Positions 1 through 8,043 of a stretch of DNA of 64,000 bases are shown here, in pieces. Both the position numbers and the translations under genes were made by a program. Position 1 is the stretch's first letter; each line of letters starts with the position of its first letter. Under the pieces are notes generated by a model that made no database searches, was not told the origin of the DNA, and worked only from the letters and a program-made list of their open reading frames with translations. Source of the DNA: a bacterium (GTDB lineage: Bacteria; Actinomycetota; Acidimicrobiia; Spongiisociales; ZC4RG35); NCBI GenBank assembly GCA_024638655.1, contig JAHEJW010000002.1, forward strand, positions 62,001-126,000, given 5' to 3'.

Positions 1-425
1 CGGAGACTCGCCTCCTCGAGCAGAGACCCTCCCCAACGAGTCCGGAGCACGGACCAGCTCTCGTCCGAGGCTTCGATCTCCCTCACATTGGCAACCATGG
101 GGAGGCCGCTGATGGCGCCGACATGAGCCATCACCTCGTTGCCTCGGTCGCTGCCAATTGCGACCACGGCCGTCGGCCGAAGTGTCTCGACGAGCTGAGC
201 CAGCGAGACTCCCCAGGCCGAAGGGCTGTAGTCGTCCAACTGGTCGTGGCCGATCAGATGGGTCACCGAAACCCCGTAGTCGGCAAGATTCTCGATTTCG
301 AACCCGATCACCGCCGCATGGAGTTCGAGCCCGAGATCATCGGCGAGGCCGCGAGCAAAGGTCAACGCCTGGAGGGTGGTTTCCTCGAGGACACCAAGGT
401 CATGGGTGATCAGGGTCAGGATCAT
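1..425 (-). CDS. etfA: Electron transfer flavoprotein alpha subunit (partial, N-terminal part)
   Basis: ETF alpha pairs with ETF beta to carry electrons from acyl-CoA, dimethylglycine or sarcosine dehydrogenases to ETF-quinone oxidoreductase. The frame opens with ATG at 425 and reads about 141 residues of an ETF N-terminal domain (start MILTLITHDLGVLEE, later ALTFARGLADDLGLELHAAV) before running off the window edge, so the FAD-binding C-terminal half is not visible. The stop of the beta gene and this ATG share one base (TGATG), so the two are translationally coupled. The position after etfB and the dimethylglycine dehydrogenase-like gene supports a shared operon. Assignment rests on the domain pattern and the neighbour. 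Confidence 0.85.
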   Translation of the reverse strand, partial: MILTLITHDLGVLEETTLQALTFARGLADDLGLELHAAVIGFEIENLADYGVSVTHLIGHDQLDDYSPSAWGVSLAQLVETLRPTAVVAIGSDRGNEVMAHVGAISGLPMVANVREIEASDESWSVLRTRWGGSLLEEASL

Positions 426-1189
426 CAGCCTGCCCTCTGCAGCCTCTCGAGGAGATCGGCCACCGCCGGGGCGGCATCTGCGCCCGACCCGAGAATCTCG
501 GTCTCGGAGACCTCCAACTCGGGGGTAACGAGACGGACCATCTCCTGGCCGCTGCCCTCTCGGTTCGCCGTCATCCGGCTGATCTCCACCTTCTTGGCGT
601 TGAGCCTTCCTTTCAGCGTCGGATAACGGGGAAGATTGATCCCCTCTTTGACGGCTGTCACGGCCGGGGTAGGCAGTCGATACAGCTCGGACCCCGTCGG
701 GGTCTCCCGTCTAAGCGTCAGGAGCCCTTCTTCTACGCCGATGGCTTTGATCCCACTGACTATCGGGCGTCCGAGAGCGTGGGCGACGCGAATCCCCACC
801 TGATAGCCGCCCGAGTCTGCCGATTCGTTGCCGAACAGGATGAGATCGAAAGGCTCATCCACCTCCAGCTCGCCAATCGTCGAGGAGATGGCTGAAGCGG
901 TGGATATCGGGTCCCAGTCGGAGCCGTCGGTGGGAATCAACACAGCCGCGCCGGCACCGACGGCCAGAGCCGCTCTCAACTGCTCCTCCGCCTCTGGTGG
1001 CCCCAGCGTCAGCACGGTCACCTCTCCGTCGGTCGCCTCGGCGATTTGCACCGCCTCCTCGACCGCACACTCCTCATGCGGACTGATGGCGAAAGAGAGA
1101 AGGGAGGTGTCGATCGACCTGGCATCCTCGGTCAACACGATCTTCGCCCCGGGGGCGGGCACCCTCTTGATGCAGACCAATACCCTCAT
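425..1189 (-). CDS. etfB: Electron transfer flavoprotein beta subunit
   Basis: A 254-residue protein, the normal length for ETF beta. It opens MRVLVCIKRVPAPGAKI, the typical ETF-beta start, and has the adenosine-phosphate loop region around residues 115-130 (LILFGNESADSGGYQVG) and a conserved stretch near residue 190 (INLPRYPTLKGRLNAKK). It acts in the cytoplasm as part of the ETF heterodimer. It lies 21 bases after the large FAD-dependent dehydrogenase, the same order expected when ETF is the dedicated electron acceptor for dimethylglycine/sarcosine oxidation. Family assignment is firm. The partner dehydrogenase is inferred from position. Confidence 0.93.
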   Translation of the reverse strand: MRVLVCIKRVPAPGAKIVLTEDARSIDTSLLSFAISPHEECAVEEAVQIAEATDGEVTVLTLGPPEAEEQLRAALAVGAGAAVLIPTDGSDWDPISTASAISSTIGELEVDEPFDLILFGNESADSGGYQVGIRVAHALGRPIVSGIKAIGVEEGLLTLRRETPTGSELYRLPTPAVTAVKEGINLPRYPTLKGRLNAKKVEISRMTANREGSGQEMVRLVTPELEVSETEILGSGADAAPAVADLLERLQRAG

Positions 1190-1210
1190 CCTGATATCAC
1201 TCCTTCGGCC

Positions 1211-3715
1211 CTACTTCATCCGATCGTTGTCGGGGTCGAATAGCGGAGTGCTGCCCGCAACTGCCACCTTCACGGGGAACAGCTCGTTCATATACAGAAC
1301 CTGAAGGTCGGTGCCTTCGATCGCGTGGTCCGGTGGCAGGTAGGCCATCAACAGGAACTTGCCGACAGAAGGGCCGGAACCGGCGCTGGTCACCCTGGAG
1401 ACTCGTCCTTTGGAGTCGACGATCCGCTCGCCACTCGAAGTGAGGATCGGCTCGTTTCCCCCGGTGGGGAAACGGGGCTCTCCGGAAGCCGAGGCGTGGT
1501 CCTCCATGGTCAGTGTGCAGAGGATGGCAGCGGGCTCCTCGTCTCGCGCCTTCAGATAGGCCTCCTTACCGATGAAATCGGCTGTCTTGACCCGCGGCCG
1601 GTCGAGGCCGGCTTCGACCGGGCTGTATTCCGCTTCGAGCTCGGCGCCCATGAGGCGGTACCCCTTCTCCAGGCGGCCGGTGGTTCCGTATACGCCGGCA
1701 CCCACCGGGACCACATCCAGGTCCTGGCCCGCTTCCCACAGCCGTGCCCACAGGGCGTGCCCATGCTGCATCGTGGTGTAGACCTCCCAGCCGAACTCAC
1801 CCACATAGGAGATGCGGAGGAGCCGCGCCGGGATGGATCCGATGTTCACCGGCTTGGTATGGCCATAGGGCAATGCGTCATCGGAGATGTCGTCATCGGT
1901 GACTCTCGCCATCAGGTCACGCGCCTTCGGGCCCCAGACACCCACGGTGCAGATCTCGGACGTCTGGTCCTCGAAGTGAACCGAGCCGTCTTGGGGAAGC
2001 CACTTGAGGAACCAGTGCTTGTCCCGCGGCCCGTCGAACCCTCCGCTGATGATGCGGTAGCGCTCGTCGCCGAGCCGCATCAGGGTCAGGTCGGCCTTGA
2101 ACCCACCTTCTTCGGTCAAGAGCGGCGTATACACGGCGCGCCCGACCGGGACGTCACACTTGTTCACGGTCACCTTCTCGACGTAGTCGACAACCCCCGG
2201 GCCGGAAACATCGAAGATGGCGAAGGCGGTGACGTCGATCATGGCCACTCCCTCCCTCATCGCAAGGTGCTCCGCGTTCTGAATCGGAGACCACCACCGG
2301 GCGTCCCACTCGTGTGGCCGCCGTGTGATGCGGTCCGCATACTTCTCCAGCAACTGAGCATTGGACTCGTACCACTGGGGCCGCTCCCACCCTCCGGCTT
2401 CGAAGTACACGGCATCGAGTGCCGAGGTGTGCGGGTGGAACGGGCTGAGTCGGAGATTGCGCTCGCTGTCCCACTGTTCCCTCGGATGCACGATGCCGTA
2501 GGTCTTGTTGAAGTGCTCGGCGCACCTGGCCAGGATGTGGGCCTCGGTCCGTTGATAGTCGTAGAACCTGGCGACGTCCGAAGCGTGAGGATCGACCTCG
2601 GGATACCCCTGAGTCATCCACTCTGCGATGGCACGCCCTGTCCCCGGTCCTTCTTTGATCCAGATGGCCGCACATGACCACAATCCCCTGACTTCGGTCT
2701 CGCCCACCAGGGGCATCGCATCGGGGGTCAGGGACAAGAGGCCATTGATGCCATACCTGATCTCGGCGTCGGCCAGGAAGGGCATGAGCTCGATTGCCTG
2801 CTCCAACTGTGGGTCGAAATCCTCCTCGGTGAGCGGTAGCTCGGTCGGTGACAGCCTCGCCTCTTCGATCGAAGGGATGGTGTCGGGATGGTGGAAGATC
2901 GGGCGATGGGCATACGACCCCACCTCCATGGATCCCGCCGTCTGGCGCTCGTACATGAAGGTGTCCATGTCTCGAACTATCGGGTAGCCGATCTCGTTGC
3001 CGGTCGCCTGGAGGATCTCGAGAGGGCCGACATCGATCATCTGGTGAACCGCGGGAGTGAGAGGGATCGTGGCTCCGGCCATCTTGGCGATCCTTGGGCT
3101 CCACACCCCACATGCCACCACGACATAGTCCGCCTCGACACGACCTCTGTCGGTGACGACCGCTTTCACCCTGCCCCTCTCGGTTTCGATATCCAGGACC
3201 TCGGTGTTTGGCGAGACCGTCAAGGCGTCTTTGGACATCGCACTCTCTCGCATGAGCGTTCCCGCCTGAAGCGAGTCCACCACTGAGACACTCGGGGTGT
3301 ACCAGCCACCTTCGAGAATGGTCTCATCGATGAACGGGACCATGTCCTTGACTTCGGCGGGGCTGAGCAGATGAGCCTCGATCCCCCACGTCCTGGCCGA
3401 AGTCATTCGCCGCCGCAACTCCTCTAACCGAGCCTCGGTCCGCGCCACCTCGATGCCGCCACTGGCGGTGCTGACCCCCATCTCCTCGTATTGGCTCTGA
3501 CTGTCGAAGGTGAGGTGCGCCATTTCCTTGTTGTGGTCCACAGGGAAGATGAAGTTCGAGGCATGGCCGGTCGAGCCGCCGGGGTTGGGCAGAGGACCCT
3601 TGTCGATCTGGACGATGTCTCTCCATCCCAGCTCGGCCAAATGGTGTACGACCGAGTTGCCGACGATGCCGGCACCTATCACTACGACGTTTGCTGAGCT
3701 GGGAAGGTCGCTCAC
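1211..3715 (-). CDS. Dimethylglycine/sarcosine dehydrogenase-like FAD oxidoreductase with GcvT C-terminal half
   Basis: An 834-residue two-part enzyme: an N-terminal FAD-binding DAO domain (about 1-420) with the dinucleotide motif VVVIGAGIVGNS at residues 10-20, and a C-terminal GcvT/aminomethyltransferase domain (about 430-834) for tetrahydrofolate. His51 in the GGSTGHAS segment matches the His carrying covalent FAD in mammalian dimethylglycine dehydrogenase. The family oxidatively removes an N-methyl group and transfers the carbon to THF, giving methylene-THF. Start is GTG at 3715, behind a GGAGAGGA ribosome site. It leads an operon with etfB and etfA. Substrate (dimethylglycine, sarcosine or a related N-methyl amine) cannot be fixed from sequence alone. 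Compare the second copy at 34810-37236. Confidence 0.85.
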   Translation of the reverse strand: MSDLPSSANVVVIGAGIVGNSVVHHLAELGWRDIVQIDKGPLPNPGGSTGHASNFIFPVDHNKEMAHLTFDSQSQYEEMGVSTASGGIEVARTEARLEELRRRMTSARTWGIEAHLLSPAEVKDMVPFIDETILEGGWYTPSVSVVDSLQAGTLMRESAMSKDALTVSPNTEVLDIETERGRVKAVVTDRGRVEADYVVVACGVWSPRIAKMAGATIPLTPAVHQMIDVGPLEILQATGNEIGYPIVRDMDTFMYERQTAGSMEVGSYAHRPIFHHPDTIPSIEEARLSPTELPLTEEDFDPQLEQAIELMPFLADAEIRYGINGLLSLTPDAMPLVGETEVRGLWSCAAIWIKEGPGTGRAIAEWMTQGYPEVDPHASDVARFYDYQRTEAHILARCAEHFNKTYGIVHPREQWDSERNLRLSPFHPHTSALDAVYFEAGGWERPQWYESNAQLLEKYADRITRRPHEWDARWWSPIQNAEHLAMREGVAMIDVTAFAIFDVSGPGVVDYVEKVTVNKCDVPVGRAVYTPLLTEEGGFKADLTLMRLGDERYRIISGGFDGPRDKHWFLKWLPQDGSVHFEDQTSEICTVGVWGPKARDLMARVTDDDISDDALPYGHTKPVNIGSIPARLLRISYVGEFGWEVYTTMQHGHALWARLWEAGQDLDVVPVGAGVYGTTGRLEKGYRLMGAELEAEYSPVEAGLDRPRVKTADFIGKEAYLKARDEEPAAILCTLTMEDHASASGEPRFPTGGNEPILTSSGERIVDSKGRVSRVTSAGSGPSVGKFLLMAYLPPDHAIEGTDLQVLYMNELFPVKVAVAGSTPLFDPDNDRMK

Positions 3716-3842
3716 GAGTCCTCTCCTATCGCGATGTCAGGGCCGATCCGGAGGAGCGAATCACCTGCGGAGCACCCTTTCGCATCAGGGAATCCACCTC
3801 TAGACTTTCGCCCACGGCAGGCCATGCCACTGTACAGTACAC

Positions 3843-3859
3843 GTTCCACCTAGTGGTAC
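3843..3859. promoter_or_regulatory. Operator-like palindrome upstream of the corrinoid operon
   Basis: The 17 bases read GTTCCAC-CTA-GTGGTAC, a 7-3-7 inverted repeat with one mismatch, 16 bases before the ATG of the corrinoid protein and inside the 159-bp divergent region shared with the dehydrogenase-ETF operon. Another palindrome (ACTGTACAGT) lies just to its left. A sequence of the same 7-3-7 build sits in front of the IclR gene at 10453-10469, so this is a candidate binding site for that regulator. Binding is an inference. Confidence 0.5.
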
Positions 3860-3874
3860 GGCTGAGGAGGACGG

Positions 3875-4567
3875 ATGAGCGAAGAAGAGCTCGATCTCTC
3901 TGCACTCCCCGACGACGAGCTTGTCGAGCAGATGCACGACGACCTGTACGACGGGCTCGCCGATGAGATCGCCGAAGGGACCAACATCCTGCTTGCACGG
4001 GGCTGGAGTGCCCAGAAGGTCCTGAACGAGGCTCTCGTCGAGGCGATGCGAATCGTTGGGATCGACTTCAGAGACGGGATCCTGTTCGTCCCGGAGGTGC
4101 TCCTCGCCGCCAAAGCCATGAAGGCCGGTATGGCCATCCTCCGACCGCTTCTGGCCGAGACCGGTGCCGAGACCATGGGGAGCGTCGTCATCGGGACCGT
4201 CAAAGGTGACATCCATGACATCGGAAAGAACCTCGTGGCGATGATGCTCGAAGGTGCCGGGTTCGAAGTCTTCGACCTGGGGATCAACACCGACGCAGAC
4301 GAATTCATCCAAGCCCTCGACGAGCACAAGCCCGACATACTCGGCATGTCGGCACTGCTGACCACGACGATGCCGTACATGAAGGTGGTGATCGACGCCC
4401 TCGTGGCCAAGGGGATCCGTGACGACTACATCGTTCTGGTCGGTGGCGCTCCGCTCAATGAGGAGTTCGGCGAAGCAGTCGGAGCCGACGCCTACTGTCG
4501 CGACGCCGCGGTGGCTGCGGACACGGCGAAGCGACTTGTGACGGAGAGGCGTGGCACGGCCGTCTGA
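3875..4567 (+). CDS. Methyltransferase-cognate corrinoid protein (MtbC/MtgC-like)
   Basis: A 230-residue B12-binding protein that carries the methyl group on cobalt between a substrate:corrinoid methyltransferase and a methyl-THF:corrinoid methyltransferase. It has the helical cap domain (about 20-100) and a Rossmann-like B12 domain with the DxHxxG motif (Asp112, His114, Gly117 in GDIHDIGKN). His114 is the expected lower cobalt ligand. A strong GAGGAGG ribosome site precedes the ATG. It is the first gene of a six-gene methyl-transfer operon. The MttB-type partner downstream makes a quaternary amine such as glycine betaine the likely methyl donor. Confidence 0.93.
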   Translation: MSEEELDLSALPDDELVEQMHDDLYDGLADEIAEGTNILLARGWSAQKVLNEALVEAMRIVGIDFRDGILFVPEVLLAAKAMKAGMAILRPLLAETGAETMGSVVIGTVKGDIHDIGKNLVAMMLEGAGFEVFDLGINTDADEFIQALDEHKPDILGMSALLTTTMPYMKVVIDALVAKGIRDDYIVLVGGAPLNEEFGEAVGADAYCRDAAVAADTAKRLVTERRGTAV

Positions 4568-5174
4568 CTCCCCGCGGGTCCTCGTGATCGGTTGTGGTGC
4601 TCTGGTCAAAGAGCTCCACCATGTCATCCGGGCGAACCGGCTGGACAATGTCAGCGTGGAATGCCTTCCGGCCGCACTCCACAACCATCCGACGAAGATC
4701 CCCGCAGCGGTGCGATCGAAGCTGGAGACCGCTACGGGATATGAGTCCATCTTCGTCGCCTATGGAGACTGCGGAACGGGCGGCCGGCTGGATGCGCTGC
4801 TCGACGAATTTGGTGTCGAGCGGCTCCCGGGGGCGCATTGCTATCAGTTCTTCGCGGGCCTGGAGGCCTTCGAGCGCATGCAAATGGAGGAGCCCGGGAC
4901 TCTCTATCTCACGGACTATCTGGCCAAGCACTTCGACCGCTTGATCTGGCGGGGGCTGGGGCTGGATCGATGGCCCGAATTGGCCGTGGACTACTTCGGA
5001 AATTACAGACGCGTGGTTCATCTGGCCCAGGCGAACGACCCGGATCGCGACCGCGACGCCACAAGGGCGGCCAAGCGGCTCGGGCTCCTTTACGAGCGAA
5101 AGATGGTCGGCTACGGCGAGATGGAGCCGGCTCTGGTCCGGCTATCGAGCCGTCGCGACTTCGCAACCACATGA
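4551..5174 (+). CDS. DUF1638 family protein
   Basis: A 207-residue protein starting at GTG 4551, overlapping the corrinoid gene by 17 bases. It matches the DUF1638 family pattern: LVIGCGALVKELHHV at the start, then a core with YGDCGTGGRLDALL near residues 72-85 and GAHCYQFF near residue 98. The conserved Cys and His residues (in GCGAL, YGDCGTG and AHCYQF) suggest a metal or thiol-linked site. DUF1638 genes are known companions of MttB-type corrinoid methyltransferase clusters, but their function has not been established. A role in corrinoid maturation or protection is only a guess from location. The stop overlaps the next ATG (ATGA). Confidence 0.8.
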   Translation: MARPSDSPRVLVIGCGALVKELHHVIRANRLDNVSVECLPAALHNHPTKIPAAVRSKLETATGYESIFVAYGDCGTGGRLDALLDEFGVERLPGAHCYQFFAGLEAFERMQMEEPGTLYLTDYLAKHFDRLIWRGLGLDRWPELAVDYFGNYRRVVHLAQANDPDRDRDATRAAKRLGLLYERKMVGYGEMEPALVRLSSRRDFATT

Positions 5175-6070
5175 CTCAGACCATGATCAGCTCACCGACC
5201 CGGGACGTTGTCATCGGGTTCGGTCAACCTTTCGTGATCATCGGAGAGCGAATCAACCCCACCGGCCGCAAGATCCTCGCCGAGGAGATGAGGAACGGCG
5301 ACTACAGCCGGGTCGAGGCAGACGCCATATCTCAAGTGGCGGCTGGAGCACACATGCTCGACGTCAACGCCGGCATCCCACTCGCCGATGAACCGGCCAT
5401 CCTGGCCGAAGCGGTCAAACTCGTGCAGGCCATCACCGATGCCCCTCTCTCCATCGACTCATCGATAGTCGAAGCCCTCGAAGCCGGTCTGGCGGTGTAC
5501 GAGGGCAAGGCCCTGGTCAATTCGGTGACGGGCGAGGAGGAGAGGCTCGAGGCGGTCCTCCCCCTGGTTGCCAAACACGGCGCGGCAGTGGTGGCGATCA
5601 GCAACGACGAGACCGGTATCTCCGAGGATCCCGATGTCCGCTTCCAGGTCGCGGAGAAGATCGTGAGACGGGCGGCCGACCACGGGATCCCGAAGGAAGA
5701 CGTGATCGTCGACCCACTGGTGATGCCGATCGGTGCGCTGCCCACGGCCGGTGTGCAAGTGTTTCGCCTTCTGCGCCGTCTCCGCGAAGAGCTCGAGGTG
5801 AACACCACGGTCGGTGCCTCCAACATCAGCTTCGGCTTGCCCCATCGGAAGGGGATAAACGCCGCTTTCCTCGCAATGGCAGCAGCGAATGGGCTCACAT
5901 CGGCGATCACCAACCCCCTCGAACCCGAGATCGCCCAGGCGGTGATGGCAGCCGACGTTCTCAACGGCGCGGACCCTGACTGCAGCAGGTGGATCAAGGA
6001 GCACCGAGAGCCCGTGGCCGAAGGGGCCGGAGCGAGACGCCGGACCGGTCGTCGCGATCGGGGCACGTGA
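5171..6070 (+). CDS. Methyltetrahydrofolate:corrinoid methyltransferase (pterin-binding, MtgA-like)
   Basis: A 299-residue TIM-barrel protein of the pterin-binding/dihydropteroate synthase-like family. Start ATG 5171 overlaps the DUF1638 stop by four bases. A longer reading of the frame from 4838 is antisense-like noise before this point. Visible marks are VIIGERINPTGRK near residue 20, the VDVNAG-type strand (MLDVNAGIPLADE) near 58, and NTTVGASNISFGLP near 215, all typical of MeTr-type enzymes. It would move the methyl group from methyl-corrinoid to THF, giving methyl-THF in the cytoplasm. The final 20 residues are Arg-rich and unlike the family. The next gene starts inside its stop. Confidence 0.9.
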   Translation: MTQTMISSPTRDVVIGFGQPFVIIGERINPTGRKILAEEMRNGDYSRVEADAISQVAAGAHMLDVNAGIPLADEPAILAEAVKLVQAITDAPLSIDSSIVEALEAGLAVYEGKALVNSVTGEEERLEAVLPLVAKHGAAVVAISNDETGISEDPDVRFQVAEKIVRRAADHGIPKEDVIVDPLVMPIGALPTAGVQVFRLLRRLREELEVNTTVGASNISFGLPHRKGINAAFLAMAAANGLTSAITNPLEPEIAQAVMAADVLNGADPDCSRWIKEHREPVAEGAGARRRTGRRDRGT

Positions 6071-8043
6071 GCACGGCGCGCGTCCTGTTCACGCCTTCGG
6101 GGCGTCAGGGGGACGTTGCGGTGGGCACATCAGTTCTCGACGCGGCGCGCGGGCTCGGGGTCGACCTGGATTCGATCTGTGGCGGCCGCGGGATCTGCGG
6201 GAGATGCCAAGTGCAGCTGGGAAGTTCGAAGAGCATCCCGCTCGACCCCTCGAGAATCTCACCGCCCGGCCCGACCGAGCTCGACTACAAGGGCAAACGG
6301 CCACTCGAGCCGGGTCATCGACTGGGCTGTGCAGCCCGGATCCTCGACGACGTGGTCATCGACATACCCACAACCAGCCAGATCCACCGCCAAGTGGTCC
6401 GCAAGCGAGCCGACGTGCCGAACATCGCCATAGACCCGGTCGTCCGTCTCTATTACGTAGAGGTCTCGGAGGCGGCCCTGGGGGAGCAGGACAGCGATCA
6501 GAGGCGTCTGTTGACCTCTCTCCAGGAACAGTGGGACCTCTCGGAGCTTCGCATCGACCCTCGAGCCCTGCCGGAGATGCAGGAGTCTTTGATTGTCGGG
6601 AAATCACACGTCACAGCTGCCGTGCGCGACCGGCTCGTCGTGGCGATCTGGCCCGGATTCAGGGACATCTCCTTGGGAGTCGCCTTCGACGTGGGCTCGA
6701 CAACGATCGCCGGCCATCTCTGCGATCTGCTCACCGGTCAGATTCTGGCGTCCCATGGTGAGATGAACCCTCAGATCCGATTCGGCGAGGACGTCATGAG
6801 CCGGGTGAGCTACGCCATGATGAACGAAGGAGGAGCCCGCGACCTGACGGAAGCGGTGAGGTCCGCCCTCGATGGCGCCGTCGGTGCACTGGTCGATCAG
6901 GGGGGCGTCGCGCGAAGCGACGTTCTGGAGTTGACTCTCGTCGGCAATCCGATCATGCATCACCTCTTCCTCGGGCTCGATCCAACCCCGCTGGGAGCGG
7001 CACCGTTCTCACTCGCGGTCGATGAAGCCGTCGAGATCGAGGCGATCGAGATCGGGATCAATGCCCATCCGAGGTCTCGAGCCTATGTCCTGCCATGCAT
7101 AGCAGGCCATGTCGGAGCAGACGCCGCCGCTGCCGTGCTCTCCGAGGCTCCCCACCAAAACGAGGCGGTCACGCTGCTGGTCGATGTCGGCACCAACGCT
7201 GAAATCGTCCTGGGGAACTCGAGACGGCTGCTGGCCGCATCCAGCCCAACAGGTCCGGCGTTCGAGGGTGCACAGATCTCCTCGGGTCAGCGTGCGGCGC
7301 CGGGCGCGATCGAGCGGGTCCGCATCGATCCGGCGACTCTCGAACCTCGAATCAAGATCGTTGGTGGTGAGCATTGGTCTGACGAAGAGGGATTCGCCGA
7401 CGAGGCCGCACACACTCCGATCACAGGAATCTGCGGTTCGGGGATCATCGAGGCGATAGGTGAGCTCTTCCTGGCTGGTGTGATTGCAGGTGACGGTCAG
7501 ATCCGCGACCTTCCCAACAGTCGGATAATCAGCTCGGATCGGACCTTCAGCTTCGTTCTCTGGGACACACCGGAGATCCTGATCACCCAGGACGACGTGC
7601 GATCGATTCAGCTGGCCAAAGCGGCACTTCAGGCGGGCGCCCGTCTCCTGATGGATCATTTCGAAACCGACACGGTCGACCAAGTGAGGCTCGCCGGTGC
7701 TTTCGGCACACACATCGACCCGAAGTACGCGATGGTTCTCGGCATGATCCCGGATTGTGACCTGAATCAGGTTTCGGGAGCGGGTAACGCAGCCGGTGCC
7801 GGAGCCATCATTGCCCTTCTCAGCAACTCGAAACGAAGGGAGATCGAGGATCTCGTCGATCGTGTCGAGAAGATCGAGACCGCCACCGAGCCCCGATTCC
7901 AGGAGCACTTCGTCGCCAGTCTGGCGATACCTCACGAGACTGCGCCGTACCCTCACCTACGCAGCACAGTGAGCATCCCCGACCCGTCGCCTACCGCCGG
8001 CGGCCGGCGACGCCGACGTGAGAGGAGACCTGAGCATGACTGA
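6067..8043 (+). CDS. Corrinoid activation protein (RACo-type, 2Fe-2S ferredoxin plus ASKHA domain)
   Basis: A 658-residue protein from GTG 6067 (GTGA overlap with the previous stop). The N-terminal ferredoxin domain holds Cys38, Cys44, Cys47 and Cys88 (SICGGRGICGRC and RLGCAAR), fitting a plant-type [2Fe-2S] cluster. The middle and C-terminal parts carry the ASKHA/DUF4445 nucleotide-binding pattern (AFDVGSTTIAGHL near 210, LVDVGTNAEIVLG near 373, ITGICGSGIIEAIGE near 455). RACo proteins use ATP to reduce inactive Co(II) corrinoid back to Co(I). Position between the two methyltransferases fits that repair role. The ORF can be read upstream to 5989, but the coupled GTG is the better start. Confidence 0.9.
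   Translation: MSTARVLFTPSGRQGDVAVGTSVLDAARGLGVDLDSICGGRGICGRCQVQLGSSKSIPLDPSRISPPGPTELDYKGKRPLEPGHRLGCAARILDDVVIDIPTTSQIHRQVVRKRADVPNIAIDPVVRLYYVEVSEAALGEQDSDQRRLLTSLQEQWDLSELRIDPRALPEMQESLIVGKSHVTAAVRDRLVVAIWPGFRDISLGVAFDVGSTTIAGHLCDLLTGQILASHGEMNPQIRFGEDVMSRVSYAMMNEGGARDLTEAVRSALDGAVGALVDQGGVARSDVLELTLVGNPIMHHLFLGLDPTPLGAAPFSLAVDEAVEIEAIEIGINAHPRSRAYVLPCIAGHVGADAAAAVLSEAPHQNEAVTLLVDVGTNAEIVLGNSRRLLAASSPTGPAFEGAQISSGQRAAPGAIERVRIDPATLEPRIKIVGGEHWSDEEGFADEAAHTPITGICGSGIIEAIGELFLAGVIAGDGQIRDLPNSRIISSDRTFSFVLWDTPEILITQDDVRSIQLAKAALQAGARLLMDHFETDTVDQVRLAGAFGTHIDPKYAMVLGMIPDCDLNQVSGAGNAAGAGAIIALLSNSKRREIEDLVDRVEKIETATEPRFQEHFVASLAIPHETAPYPHLRSTVSIPDPSPTAGGRRRRRERRPEHD

Noticed and set aside
1325-2677. 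A 450-residue plus-strand ORF
   Set aside because: Opposite strand of the dimethylglycine dehydrogenase-like gene, with composition typical of shadow frames.
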